From Zygnema cylindricum (Eukaryota > Streptophyta > Zygnematophyceae > Zygnematales > Zygnemataceae): a stretch of 64,000 nucleotides of DNA. The translations under genes and the position numbers were made by a program. The notes under the pieces were generated by a model. It was not told where the DNA came from and searched no databases. It saw only the letters and a program-made list of their open reading frames with translations. Numbering within the stretch: position 1 is the stretch's first letter; each line of letters opens with the position of its first letter. Location: NCBI GenBank assembly GCA_037447655.1, contig JBBHKE010002248.1, positions 154,962 through 218,961 of the forward strand, in the 5' to 3' direction. Below, in pieces: positions 36,437 through 46,510 of the stretch.

Positions 36437-37232
36437 GGGTAACCTTCCATCAGGCGTTCCCAGTAATCGTACGAACACGTTTACTGGCACTAATATTTGT
36501 AACACCCTTCCATCAGGTCGTGCCAGTGAATGAGGTGTTAGATTGCGATTGGTACCACGTAGGACCTGTTGAGCCACCCGGGAATAATCATCATTTGCAA
36601 AAGGACAAAATCGCAGCTGCGTATGTGTACGGGCAGACGCCGATATAAATATCTAGTAGCGTCACGCTAATGTACAATCTGAACGTTCTTACGGTTGTTG
36701 TGGTATGAACGGCCACGAAAACCGTTACAAAATTAAAGTTTGTACAAATGTCCAAGAATGTACCATTTGTACGTGATCGCACATTTATGAAGGAGACGTC
36801 ACAGGATGTCTTACAACCAAGTTTTTTTTTGTCGTCGAACAGGCTGGCTATACAACCAAGATTTATTTGTCGTCGAACAGGCTGGCTTTTATGTCACACG
36901 GTACACTCCAATTGCCACATGTAAGTTTATTGCTTCACGTCTGTCGTGGATCGACTCTGACTTTACAAGTGGACCAAAACACGCGTCCAGTAATCACAAA
37001 CTCTCCTCCCGAGGACAGTAGGAGGAGACTAGCTACGTACTGGAAACATGAAGCGTTTGCGTCGAAAATTGAAAATCGGACGGTGGTATTTTTCTCCAGG
37101 AAGTCTAGAGAATCTCAACGAATTTTTAGTAAACATCTTTTGAAAAAAAAAAAAAAAAAACAGTACGGCCTAGTACGGAAGGGTACTTTTTCCAGTAAAC
37201 AACCCCACTTTTCGCCTGATGGAAGGTTACCC
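36437..37232. mobile_element. PIF/Harbinger-like MITE, copy B (TAA duplication)
   Basis: 796 bp, same 20-bp ends and same orientation as copy A, flanked by TAA (36434-36436 and 37233-37235). Differs from A by scattered substitutions and small deletions, so the two inserted separately or have diverged since duplication. Confidence 0.87.
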
Positions 37233-37303
37233 TAACAGGAGTTAGTTTCAAGTGCGCGTTACTGTAGTTCGACTGTCATTACATTTAAGTTTTAACTTTT
37301 TGT

Positions 37304-38373
37304 CCTAGTTGTTCAATACGCGGGTTTTTTCCAATTTTTCCAGTTTCTACGTATTGTACGTGACTTTTGAAAAATACGCAAAAAAACGTCTACTGTAAAT
37401 TGAAACTGACATATTACGGGAACTAATAAACAAATACTGTAACTGTTATATTTTTTACGGACACTGTACGGTAGTTTACAAAAAAAAATCGATGCACGTA
37501 TCCGTACTTTCTGTTCAGCAAACCGAACAGAATGTACATGGATTGTACGGGAAAATAATGTGACGTCTACAAATATTTCCAAAAAGAGACGTTGCGGCGT
37601 CACACTATTTGAGCGCCGTGAGTTCAAATTTTGTTCTGGCGTCTTCTTCAAATTTCGAAAAGAAGCCGCCATTATTACTTGAACAGCTGAACGCGAAAAA
37701 TCACAGAAGACGCCATTACCTACGCCACGGCAAGAAGGGAAGAAAATTTAGAGTAAAAATAGTTAAAGGACATAAATGTATTTTTTTTTTGTTCTAATGT
37801 GATTGTTTTTGTTTTTTTTTATCAATGTGTTACGTCGTGCAATGTTGAATGATGAAAAATGGAATCTGCATATGGCCTGAACTTTGTTTTTTTGAAGTTG
37901 CATGCTCTCGGAAAAGAAGGCCATGGCTGCCTGTCTGTGAAGGACAGGCAATTTTATTATAATTAAAATGCAATTCGGAGGAATCGAACCTGTATTTGAA
38001 AATGTCATCTAATATGCACTGGTACAATTGTCCTTAACCAGTTGATGTAGGTGGTACAATACAGGAGCTGAGTGTGATAATAATTAAATTAAATAATGTT
38101 TTTAACCGCTCATTTAACGGAAAGCGTACAAACTGCGGTACATGTTAAAATTCAATTTTTTAAAAATGTACGGATTTGTACGGGAAAAAATCATTAACGT
38201 TTTTTTCAAATCGACCTCTCCAGTTTCTACGTATTGTACGCGCGTTTGAAACGTGCGTAAAATACGTTTTGAACAACTATGCTTTTCGTGGTTCCTGGTT
38301 TCGGCGGTACGGCACATTGTCATAGACCGTCGGATGAACAGTGAATTGACGGCTGTTTTTTTAGGGCTTTTTA
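37304..38373. repeat. 1.07-kb duplicated segment, copy A
   Basis: Direct copy of 41873-42943. The left end TAGTTGTTCAATACG is roughly inverted at 38265-38281 (GTTTTGAACAACTATG), so a TIR transposon seems to lie inside, but homology continues 92 bp past that end. From about 37640 rightward the two copies are essentially identical. The left 340 bp differ at about 25 positions. Contains a tRNA-like box pair on the minus strand (38046-37980). Confidence 0.9.
37980..38046 (-). other. tRNA-like A and B boxes (SINE-like), copy A
   Basis: Minus strand: an A-box-like ATCAACTGGTTAAGGA (38046-38031) is followed about 40 nt later by a canonical B box GGTTCGATTC (37990-37981). The spacing suits a tRNA-derived Pol III promoter. 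The stems do not form a full cloverleaf. The same boxes lie at 42616-42550 in copy B. Confidence 0.45.
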
Positions 38374-39244
38374 TCGGCAACGTGTATCGATCGCCCTTCA
38401 ACGCGCGCAAGCTGCGCCCCTTCTCCGTCGAAGCACGGTGGCGGACGATAGGCGAAGCCTCCCAGACCTTCCTCCAAGAGATCCAGTTCACATCCACGAT
38501 CTTCGGAGTGTGGAATTTAGTTTGCTGGGGTTGTGGGGGATCATATAGAGTGGTTTTTTCCTTTTGTGTCTAGTCATCTTTGATTTTTTGTTTAGTCTTG
38601 CTAGTTAGCCTAGTTGCTTTTGTTTTTCCTCATTTGTTTGTTTTGTTTTGCTTTGTTTTGTTTCTAAGTTGTTGGCTCTTGTAGTCTTTAAATGTTCAAT
38701 TTCTTTTTCTTAACCCCTTTGTACATTGATGGTTTTTCCATCGCTCATTACGTAATAAAGTACTTCTCTCTTTTCCCCGTGGACGTGTCCCATTTTCCAT
38801 TGGCGACCACCATTTGGAAGGTGACAATCTTGCCTTTTAGTCGAAACCGCCGGATTAACATTCCCATAGATGTGTATGGGGAAATGATGTTTTAAGTAGA
38901 GCGCCTATAGTTAAGGGCCTCTAGGCCCCTAGTAGTTGGGATAGGTGACAAACGCCTTAAGAAACCACAGTTTAGTAAGGGTGGACTTCCATTACGTGTC
39001 TCAGTTATTGTACGGAATATTTTACTGAAGGGCGTGCCTTCCATTAGGTCGCATTTGTAAACCACTTTTTGTTTGCGTGGCTCATTCTGGATGATAACAC
39101 GTAGGTTAAACTTAAGAATCTTAAAATGCAAAGTCTGAACGCAATATCTGTACGAGCGGAGGTAATATCTGTATTTGCGAGAGGAAATTTCTACACCACC
39201 AGACGTAATTAACGACTCGTACATAGGGCATTAATTGTACTACC
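38374..39244. repeat. Interspersed repeat pieces
   Basis: 38378-38780 is homologous, in direct orientation, to 57695-58080. It includes GTTCACATCCACGATC-like sequence and a GATGGTTTTTCCATC hairpin. 38974-39100 looks like a diverged relative of the 35-kb MITE ends (AGGGTGGACTTCCATTACG). Element boundaries were not found. The 106-codon open frame ending at 38573 crosses from copy A into this repeat and is probably chance. Confidence 0.5.
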
Positions 39245-39791
39245 CATAGTTCAAAAGTAGGCGTTTTTATGGTAGGCCTTAAGTAGGCGCACAAAACTTG
39301 GCACTAAACTCGCATAGAGTAGGCATACTGTATGGGTGTGTGTTGTGGACACTATTGTACCGACGTACGAATGTGACGTATGATCATAGTTCAGCGCACG
39401 CTGACGGACGATTTTTTTTAACGAACTAAATCACGCGGACGTTCAAATTTGCAGACGCTAATATGACAGATAGTCCTTTCGTAAGTTATGTTATGGGCTT
39501 TTCATGTGATTTTCTTAGATCGCTACTTTGATCAACGACCGTCAGATCGTTTGAATCTAACGGTTTAAATAAGTTTTACCTCAAAACTCACAATTTTTAT
39601 TTTTTTTGTCCGATTTTTTTTCAAAATTTAGACATGACGTTTAATTCTCTATCGATCGATGTGCAACTCAACCGTGTAACTATTTTTTTTCATTTTTCGA
39701 CCAATACAATATGGGTCTTAAGGGCATATTGTATGTTTTGCATACAATAGGCATATTGTATGGGCATATTTTCACCTACTTTTGAACTATG
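39245..39791 (+). mobile_element. hAT-like MITE, CATAGTTC family, long copy
   Basis: 547 bp with intact inverted ends CATAGTTCAAAAGTAGG and CCTACTTTTGAACTATG and the same 5' insert as the 20-kb copy. The flanks GTACTACC and CTTTATAC do not match, so one flank has been lost or the copy is older. Confidence 0.82.
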
Positions 39792-39884
39792 CTTTATACA
39801 AATTGTAGACGTTTGGTCGTCCGTTTGAAAATCTTCAAACATGGCAACTTTTTGTTCGTCTACACCCGTAAACGGCGTGTCCCC

Positions 39885-40035
39885 CGGCCGACGTCAACAA
39901 ACGGGTAACGTTGCCCCTCGGCTCACGTCAGCAAACAGGTAGCGTTGTCCCTCGCCCTACCTCGGCAAACGGAAAGCTTTGTCTCTATGCTAACGTCAGC
40001 AAACGGGTAACTTTCAAAGTACTCCCTCGGCAAAC
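39885..40035. repeat. Tandem repeat, about 38-bp unit
   Basis: About four imperfect copies of a unit containing CGTCAGCAAACGGGTAACGTTG and CCCTCG. Non-coding. Confidence 0.75.
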
Positions 40036-40429
40036 GTTCTTGATCGCCAGATCTTGGTTGCTCTACCCTGTCAATGAATTAAGATAAAGCTGCCACGTGC
40101 ACTAAAGAGTCTTCAACCGTCAATCATTCGTTTCTGACCGTCCAATTATAGGATGCTGGCAGTTTAGAAGCTAACCGTCCTTTTCAACAAGTACGATTCC
40201 GTGTCGTAAATTATTCGCTCGATTTTCCGTCAATCGTTGTGTAGATTTGGGTCGCGTCTACAAATATTCGTACGGAATACTTGAATAGTACAATAGTACT
40301 AAGACGTTTTGATAAACAGGACACGGTCCATGCGCGTGTAACGCATGGGCATGATAAATATCATGATAAAACTGGACACCATCCATGCCCGTGTAACATG
40401 CATTGATTTACTAGTTTTGACAAAAAATA

Positions 40430-40757
40430 AGCGTTATCCAGGATTTGAACGTGGTACTACACATCCTCACACTACCCTAGAGAGTGTCGTCTGTAAGCAA
40501 TTGATGTAGATGTTAAAATAAACACATGTGGTGTGATAATTATGTAAACCATTAAAATTTTATACCGCTCATTTAACGGATAACATACAAACTGCGGTAC
40601 GTGTTCAATTCAATTTTTTGTACATGTACAAAATTATACGGCCATAAATTTAATAACAACTTTTATGATTTCTTCAAATCGACCTCTCCGGTTTCTACGT
40701 ATTGTACGCGGGTTTGAATCGTGCTTAAAATGCGTTTTGAACAACTATGGTGCAAAA
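40430..40757. repeat. Diverged third copy of the 37-kb repeat (right part)
   Basis: Colinear with the right part of the 37304 segment: ACCGCTCATTTAACGGA, ACAAACTGCGGTAC, TTTCTACGTATTGTACGCG and the end GTTTTGAACAACTATG. On the minus strand it has the corresponding tRNA-like boxes (CGTTCAAATCC at about 40450). Its left part is not recognisable. Confidence 0.65.
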
Positions 40758-40914
40758 GCAATTGAAACACTATACTATACGCGTTCTGTATCGCTGCGTC
40801 TGTATAGTACAGATTCTTTACTTACAGTTTTCGCACATTTGATAACCATGCCACACTTGGGAGAGGTTGTTCCATTGTAACAAAAAGCGTCTTGCGTTTT
40901 GTGACGTTCTATGC

Positions 40915-41660
40915 CGCGAATGTGTTCAGTCAAGGACAGAAGCCACCACCGGGTACCCGAATCTGGCCGTATCCGAATTTTCATTTTTTGGTATTGAATC
41001 ACCTGGCCGAATCCGGCCGGCCCCAAAAACATAGCACCCGAATCTGTTCCGGATCCGACGTGGCCGGCCGAGCACGGTTCGGGTACTCGATTGTGACCTC
41101 TGGTTGAGGACAAAGTTTATCCCTATCCCAAGCCGATATAGACGATATTCGAAAGATATGTAAATCAGAGGTCGCAAAAGTCACAATTTTAGATAACTGA
41201 CACTGACATTTTTTTTTTCAAAATCTGAGTACCAGACGCATGACTGAGTTATGTCACTCTCCTAAATTGTTACCCATTACCCGATACGCGTTAACGACAA
41301 TAAAAGTTAACCGAAACTCAATTTCCCGCAACTACCCGTTCCCGACCGTACCCTAATAAGTACAAAATTAGTGGTACATCTCCCACATACCTTCCACGAT
41401 ACCAAGAGTAAAAAGTACAATAATGTTGTATAGTATGGACATTACTGTACTTTAGTGTAGTGGAACGTACCTTCGAAACTTTCATTTTTTTTTTTGTTTT
41501 TTGCTTACCTGACCGTAACCAATTTTTTAGTTTTTTTTGTGAATCACTCGCCCGAATCCGCCCTGCCCCCTAAATTTGGCACCCGAATCCGTTCCGGATC
41601 CGACGCGGGCGGTAGGTTAATGGTCGGTTACAATTTCGGGTAACCTTTTGCGTCCTCTAA
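40915..41660. repeat. Repeat with internal direct copies
   Basis: Two related stretches (40990-41065 and 41535-41615) share CCGAATCCG and CCGAATCYGTTCCGGATC. The outer ends (AGGACAGAAGCC...ACCCGAA and the inverse of AGGACGCAAAAGG...ACCCGAA) are roughly inverted, which suggests a degraded DNA transposon. No target duplication was found. Confidence 0.45.
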
Positions 41661-41872
41661 TGTAAATCAACTGTAGATACGACGTGGCAATGCGATGTAT
41701 TCCAACGTAGCGTATGTGGCGGTGCAATGCGATAAATCGCCTCATTGACATAATATGATAGATCACAGTTACAAAGTAGAAGAATAAAATTTCTTGCCAA
41801 AAACGTGAGCGTAAAACTTGTTGAAATTAAAGCTTTGATCTCAGCAGATAATAGTGTGAGGAGGATTTTAGG

Positions 41873-42943
41873 CCTAGTTGTTCAATACACGGGTTTTTTC
41901 CATTTTTTCCAGTTTCTACGTATTGTACGTGACTTTTGAAAAATACGCAAAAAAACGTCTACTGTAAACTGAAACTGAAATATTACGGAAACTAATAAAC
42001 AAAATACTGTGACTGTTAGTTTATTTACGGAAACCGTACGGTGGTTTACAAAAAAGATTCGATACACGTATCCGTACTTTTTGTTCAGTAATCCGAACAG
42101 AATGTACATGGATTGTACGGGAAAATAATGTGACGTCTACAAATATTTCCAAAAAGAGACATTGCGGCGTCACACTATTTCAGAGCCGTGGGTTCAAATT
42201 TTGTACGAGCATCTTCTTCAAATTTCGAAAAGAAGCCGCCATTATTACTTGAACAGCTGAACGCGAAAAATCACAGAAGACGCCATTACCGACGCCACGG
42301 CAAGAAGGGAAGAAAATTTAGAGTAAAAATAGTTAAAGGACATAAATGTATTTTTTTTTTGTTCTAATGTGATTGTTTTTGTTTTTTTTTATCAATGTGT
42401 TACGTCGTGCAATGTTGAATGATGAAAAATGGAATCTGCATATGGCCTGAACTTTGTTTTTTTGAAGTTGCATGCTCTCGGAAAAGAAGGCCATGGCTGC
42501 CTGTCTGTGAAGGACAGGCAATTTTATTATAATTAAAATGCAATTCGGAGGAATCGAACCTGTATTTGAAAATGTCATCTAATATGCACTGGTACAATTG
42601 TCCTTAACCAGTTGATGTAGGTGGTACAATACAGGAGCTGAGTGTGATAATAATTAAATTAAATAATGTTTTTAACCGCTCATTTAACGGAAAGCGTACA
42701 AACTGCGGTACATGTTAAAATTCAATTTTTTAAAAATGTACGGATTTGTACGGGAAAAAATCATTAACGTTTTTTTCAAATCGACCTCTCCAGTTTCTAC
42801 GTATTGTACGCGCGTTTGAAACGTGCGTAAAATACGTTTTGAACAACTATGCTTTTCGTGGTTCCTGGTTTCGGCGGTACGGCACATTGTCATAGACCGT
42901 CGGATGAACAGTGAATTGACGGCTGTTTTTTTAGGGCTTTTTA
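41873..42943. repeat. 1.07-kb duplicated segment, copy B
   Basis: See copy A at 37304. Offset is 4570 bp. Only one difference was noticed over the right 735 bp. After 42943 the copies diverge: copy B continues with an extra GGGTTTTTTAG. Confidence 0.9.
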
Positions 42944-43691
42944 GGGTTTTTTAGCGCCCGGGAAAATACGATTGGTCCGGTGAATCTTAGAGAGTGTGAG
43001 GTCGACCTTCTTATTGAATTCATACCAAGGTGTTTAGGAGAAACGTGCGTGTTTGGCGCCTAGAGGTCTTTCAAAGTCGTATAATGGGTAGTCTTTTTAT
43101 TTGTGATATCATTTGTAGGATGTAGAGATTAGGGTTTAGTCTTGTAATGTTGATTATTATTTTTGCTCATATTGTTGCAATACGAGAGATGTGTTCTACA
43201 TTGTGAGAAAATGGAATGTGTCCAAAGGAATAATTATATGCAATATTTCTTTGTGCGTGCGACTTTCTAAGTAATTCCATGCTAGAACTTGGTAATGACG
43301 AGTTTCTGTTAAAGCTAGTAGCTACAACGCTAATCGTCATTAGTGTTAATGTTTTTTTTGCCACTTAAAACATCCTTTCTCCGTGCACACTTGTCGAATT
43401 GTCAATCAAAGACTGCCCACTCCTAACAGTTCGTCGATATTTTTGTGTGGAGGAAGCTTAGTACTATCAAGCTCCTATTAAAGCTAGTAGCTTCTAGTTT
43501 ACTAGTGTACTTTACGATAGTTTATCTTTGAGATAAGGGGGTGTGCACTTAGCATTGTACAGGATATAAATGGTGACCTTGAGAGAAGGGTAGCTCAAGG
43601 GTTAGCTTTGTGGTGGTATCTTTATCTTGGAGATACAACCAACAAATGAGAGGTAGAGGAAGAGGAAGAGGAAGAGGGAGAGGGAGAAGGA
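42944..43691. other. Intergenic with a MITE end fragment
   Basis: Around 43325-43400 is the repeat end TTAGTGTTAATGTTTTTTTTGCC followed by CACTTAAAACAT, shared with 62075 and (inverted) 45400. A purine-rich GGGAGA-type patch at 43650-43691 precedes the TRIM. No gene seen. Confidence 0.5.
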
Positions 43692-43914
43692 TATTGACTT
43701 GCATAAAATTTACCGATCGATACTCGGATGTGGGGTGTACCCACACTAAAATACTTAATAAAAAGGACATACCGGCCACAATATCCTGTCTAGTGGCGTT
43801 GTTGTTAGCTCATTCTCGACTTAAGTGAAAGGTCCCAAGTTCAAATCTTGGTCGGCTCATCATTCCCTTAAATGCAACCGTCCACTCTATCCCTCGATTC
43901 GACGAAGCTTAACA
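43692..43914 (+). repeat. 5' LTR of the TRIM
   Basis: 223 bp; first bases TATTGACTTG have lost the TG start by mutation; ends GCTTAACA. Aligns without gaps to the 3' LTR with roughly 15 percent differences, so insertion is old. Confidence 0.92.
43787..43859 (+). other. tRNA-like sequence in the 5' LTR (decayed)
   Basis: Collinear with the 3' LTR copy. T-arm CCAAG-TTCAAAT-CTTGG is perfect and the anticodon stem TTCTC/GTGAA pairs at 4 of 5. The acceptor 5' strand (TGTCTAG) and D-arm are mutated. Confidence 0.65.
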
Positions 43915-43926
43915 TGGTATCAAAGC
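43915..43926 (+). other. TRIM primer-binding site
   Basis: TGGTATCAAAGC directly after the 5' LTR; complementary to the 3' end of initiator tRNA-Met except for one base. Confidence 0.88.
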
Positions 43927-43980
43927 TAGGAGGCCGAGGCTACACGTGGACATTATGATTGACTAACTTTTGAGGGGGGG

Positions 43981-44203
43981 TGTTGGCGTATGTAAAATGT
44001 ACTGATCGATACCCGGATGTGGGGTGTATCCACACTAAAATACTCACTAAAAAGGACTCACCGGCCACAACATCCGGGCTGGCGGCGTAGTGGTTAGCGC
44101 ATCCTCAACTTAAGTGAAAGGTCCCAATTTCAAATCTTGGCCGGCTCATCACTCCCTTGATCGGGATCGTCTACTCTAACCCTCGATTCCACGAATGTTA
44201 ACA
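43981..44203 (+). repeat. 3' LTR of the TRIM
   Basis: 223 bp from TGTTGGCGTATG to CACGAATGTTAACA, preceded by a run of seven G that ends the polypurine tract. Confidence 0.94.
44076..44148 (+). other. tRNA-like cloverleaf in the 3' LTR
   Basis: Exactly 73 nt in tRNA register. Acceptor GGGCTGG pairs with CCGGCTC (two G-U), D-arm GCGT-AGTGGTTA-GCGC, T-arm CCAAT-TTCAAAT-CTTGG, discriminator A. A and B boxes are recognisable. The anticodon stem is poor (TCCTC/GTGAA) and the loop AACTTAA lacks U33; if real the anticodon would be CUU (Lys). Most likely a captured tRNA gene, not a working one. Confidence 0.7.
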
Positions 44204-44420
44204 AAGGAGAGGGAGAGAGATAGAGGAAGGAGGGGAAGAGGGAGGGTTAGAGGGAGAGGGAGAGGAATATGGAATGGGAGAAGGGTAAGGAGAGTGAGGG
44301 GTAGAGGGAGACAATAAGGGAGGGGGAGGGGAAGGGGGTGAGGGAGAAGGAGACGGAGAAGAAGACGGAGGAGGAGATGGAGAGAGAAAGGGAAAGGAAA
44401 TGGAATGGGAGACAGAGTTG
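44204..44420. repeat. GA-rich low-complexity tract
   Basis: Purine-rich GGGAGA/GGAGAA-type sequence in which the TRIM inserted. The opposite strand gives spurious Ser/Leu-rich frames. Confidence 0.9.
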
Positions 44421-46140
44421 ATTTGAAAACATACTGAATATAGAACCCATCATGCTCTATACTCAGATGGTTGTTTAATAATCACAGTTTTAAAATATAA
44501 TAGCCTCCATTAAGGTTCATCACCGTTCCTAAATTGCCCTCATTAGGGTTCTTTCCAGATGTTGTGGCAATTGTAGACCGTTGGCTCCTCTATTATTGGC
44601 AATTCGAAGTTACGTTTCACTATATTTACAATCTAGGACCATCACGTAAAAATAACAAAAACAAAAGAGAATGGATATACCCTGCCCAACATTATTAGGG
44701 TGAAGGAATTGTTGGTGCTAATGCAAATTTAAAATATACGATAGCTTTTTGCAAGAGATGTTTGCAATTGTAGTCCACTCCTTTAAATAGCGTTGTTAGC
44801 CCTAGTTTAAGATTTTGGACCAAAAATAATCGCAAGGGAATCAAAGTTATTGACTCTAGTAACCATGGGCAGTATAGTAAAGGAAGCTGCAAGGAAAAAA
44901 AGTTGAAGAGGACAAGCACCAAGAGTAAAATCGAGTTTACCCTGAGATACAATCGTTTTAACCTAAAGCTGAACTCTTTGTTGTAAGAAGGGGGCCCAAA
45001 ACCCCATCAGATTTCAACATATTTGTAAAACTGTCAAGATATTAAGTACGAGTACCTAAACACAACGTTGGGTATTATGTGTCTCAGATGTGTCTCACTC
45101 AATATTTGTATTTAATCGTATCTAGCTTCTCTCCATTCTGAGCCATATATGGTTTGGCGCATTGAAACATTATCACAAAGACTGTAGGAAATAAGAACAA
45201 ATCTTTGGTAAAAAGAACTAGAACTTTTCTCTTTGTATCACCATTTCTAAACCATGAAAGTCTGTTGAAATGACACAATTTGTTTGTTGAAAGTGTGTTA
45301 AGAGCCTCGCCCGTTGAAGTTCAGAAAAACTAGGTTGCCATTCGAAGGCAAGATTCTCACCTTCCTATTGTCGGTCTCCTGTAGACAGTCCAACAAGTGT
45401 GCATGAACTAAATATGTTTTAAGTGGCGAAAAAAACTTTAACCCTATTAACGAGTAGTGTTAAAAATGGAAACCGTAACCTCAATAAAAAATCTTTATTT
45501 CTTACGTGATTATCAGCTTTACTGGCTATGCGACTTAGAGATCCTTCTAAGGAACACAAAGATTAATTGCTTATTATTAGCTTAACAATCAATTGGGGAA
45601 AATTTACTTCTTCAAATGGTAACTATTTAAGGTAATTTAACACTATTAGTCTGAGCGCTACCATCTGGGAAAACAACATCAATCGGAGCAAAAAATAAAG
45701 GAAATGACAAAATGGAAAATGTAGATTGCTTTTAATCTTAGGGTTTTTGTTAGTGGCTATAAATTCAAATGGTTTACCATCAAGCCTTTGTTTTCATAGT
45801 GTGATGCACATAGTAGGAATGTGTGGATGTACCAATTCAATCATAACAAAAAGAACTTATTTGTACTTTTATGTACACTAAAGGCCGGCCATGATTTTCA
45901 CTTTATCATTCAAGGACAATAGTTTTCTGAAACAAAGACCTTTGCACTTTTGGCGCCGAGTTTTTTCATACGCGTTTGGTAGTTATTAAGGTATTGCCCC
46001 ATACATATCGGTTATCGGCGATAATCAAAATAATTGGCGATAATGGAATCATCGGCACTTATGAAAGCAAACAATCAACAATCAATGATATCGTTATTGC
46101 TGATTATTGGTTGGACATCCGATACTATATGAATAAACCC
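44421..46140. other. Intergenic; no gene seen
   Basis: AT-rich. Contains an inverted piece of the GCCACTTAAAAC MITE end (45395-45480) and a fragment of the CGATAA-rich hAT-like repeat family (45995-46130). No coding region supported. Confidence 0.45.
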
Positions 46141-46500
46141 TAACACTAACAATAATAACAATAAAACCAATGACAAATAAAAATAATCACAAATCATCAA
46201 CGATAGAAACAACATGACAAAACTCTAAAAACAGTGACAACAATATGAATAATAACAATAATAACAATAACAACAAAAACAAAATAATATCAATAATAAC
46301 AGTAACAACAATAACAACAACAATGACAATAAAGAAAACTAAAACAACAATATGATAATAAAAATAACAATATCGATTACAATAACAAAAACAATAACAA
46401 TAATGATACAATAATGATAATAATATCAACAATGATAACAACAAAAATGATGATAACACTAAAAAGAATAACAATAGTAAGAGCAATAAAGATAATAAAC
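46141..46500. repeat. AAC/AAT-rich low-complexity tract
   Basis: Degenerate AATAACAAT trinucleotide-like sequence just beyond the 3' end of the GT31 gene; yields spurious Leu/Ile-rich frames on the minus strand. Confidence 0.85.
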
Positions 46501-46510
46501 ACCACAAAAA

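Larger units (their letters stand above)
43692..44203 (+). mobile_element. TRIM (miniature LTR retrotransposon) carrying tRNA-like LTRs
   Basis: Two 223-bp LTRs (43692-43914 and 43981-44203) enclose only 66 bp. The whole is flanked by a perfect 5-bp duplication AAGGA (43687-43691 and 44204-44208). The internal region opens with TGGTATCAAAGC, 11 of 12 matching the standard plant primer site for initiator tRNA-Met, and closes with the polypurine tract TTTTGAGGGGGGG. The 3' LTR runs TGTTGG to GTTAACA. No coding sequence, so it depends on proteins in trans. Each LTR contains a 73-nt tRNA-like sequence. Confidence 0.95.

Noticed and set aside
44076-44148. Functional tRNA-Lys gene
   Set aside because: Anticodon stem pairs poorly and position 33 is not U; it sits inside an LTR, so treated as a captured tRNA-like module.
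43692-44203. Two tandem tRNA-derived SINEs
   Set aside because: Equal 223-bp repeats, AAGGA duplication, primer site and polypurine tract define one LTR-type element instead.
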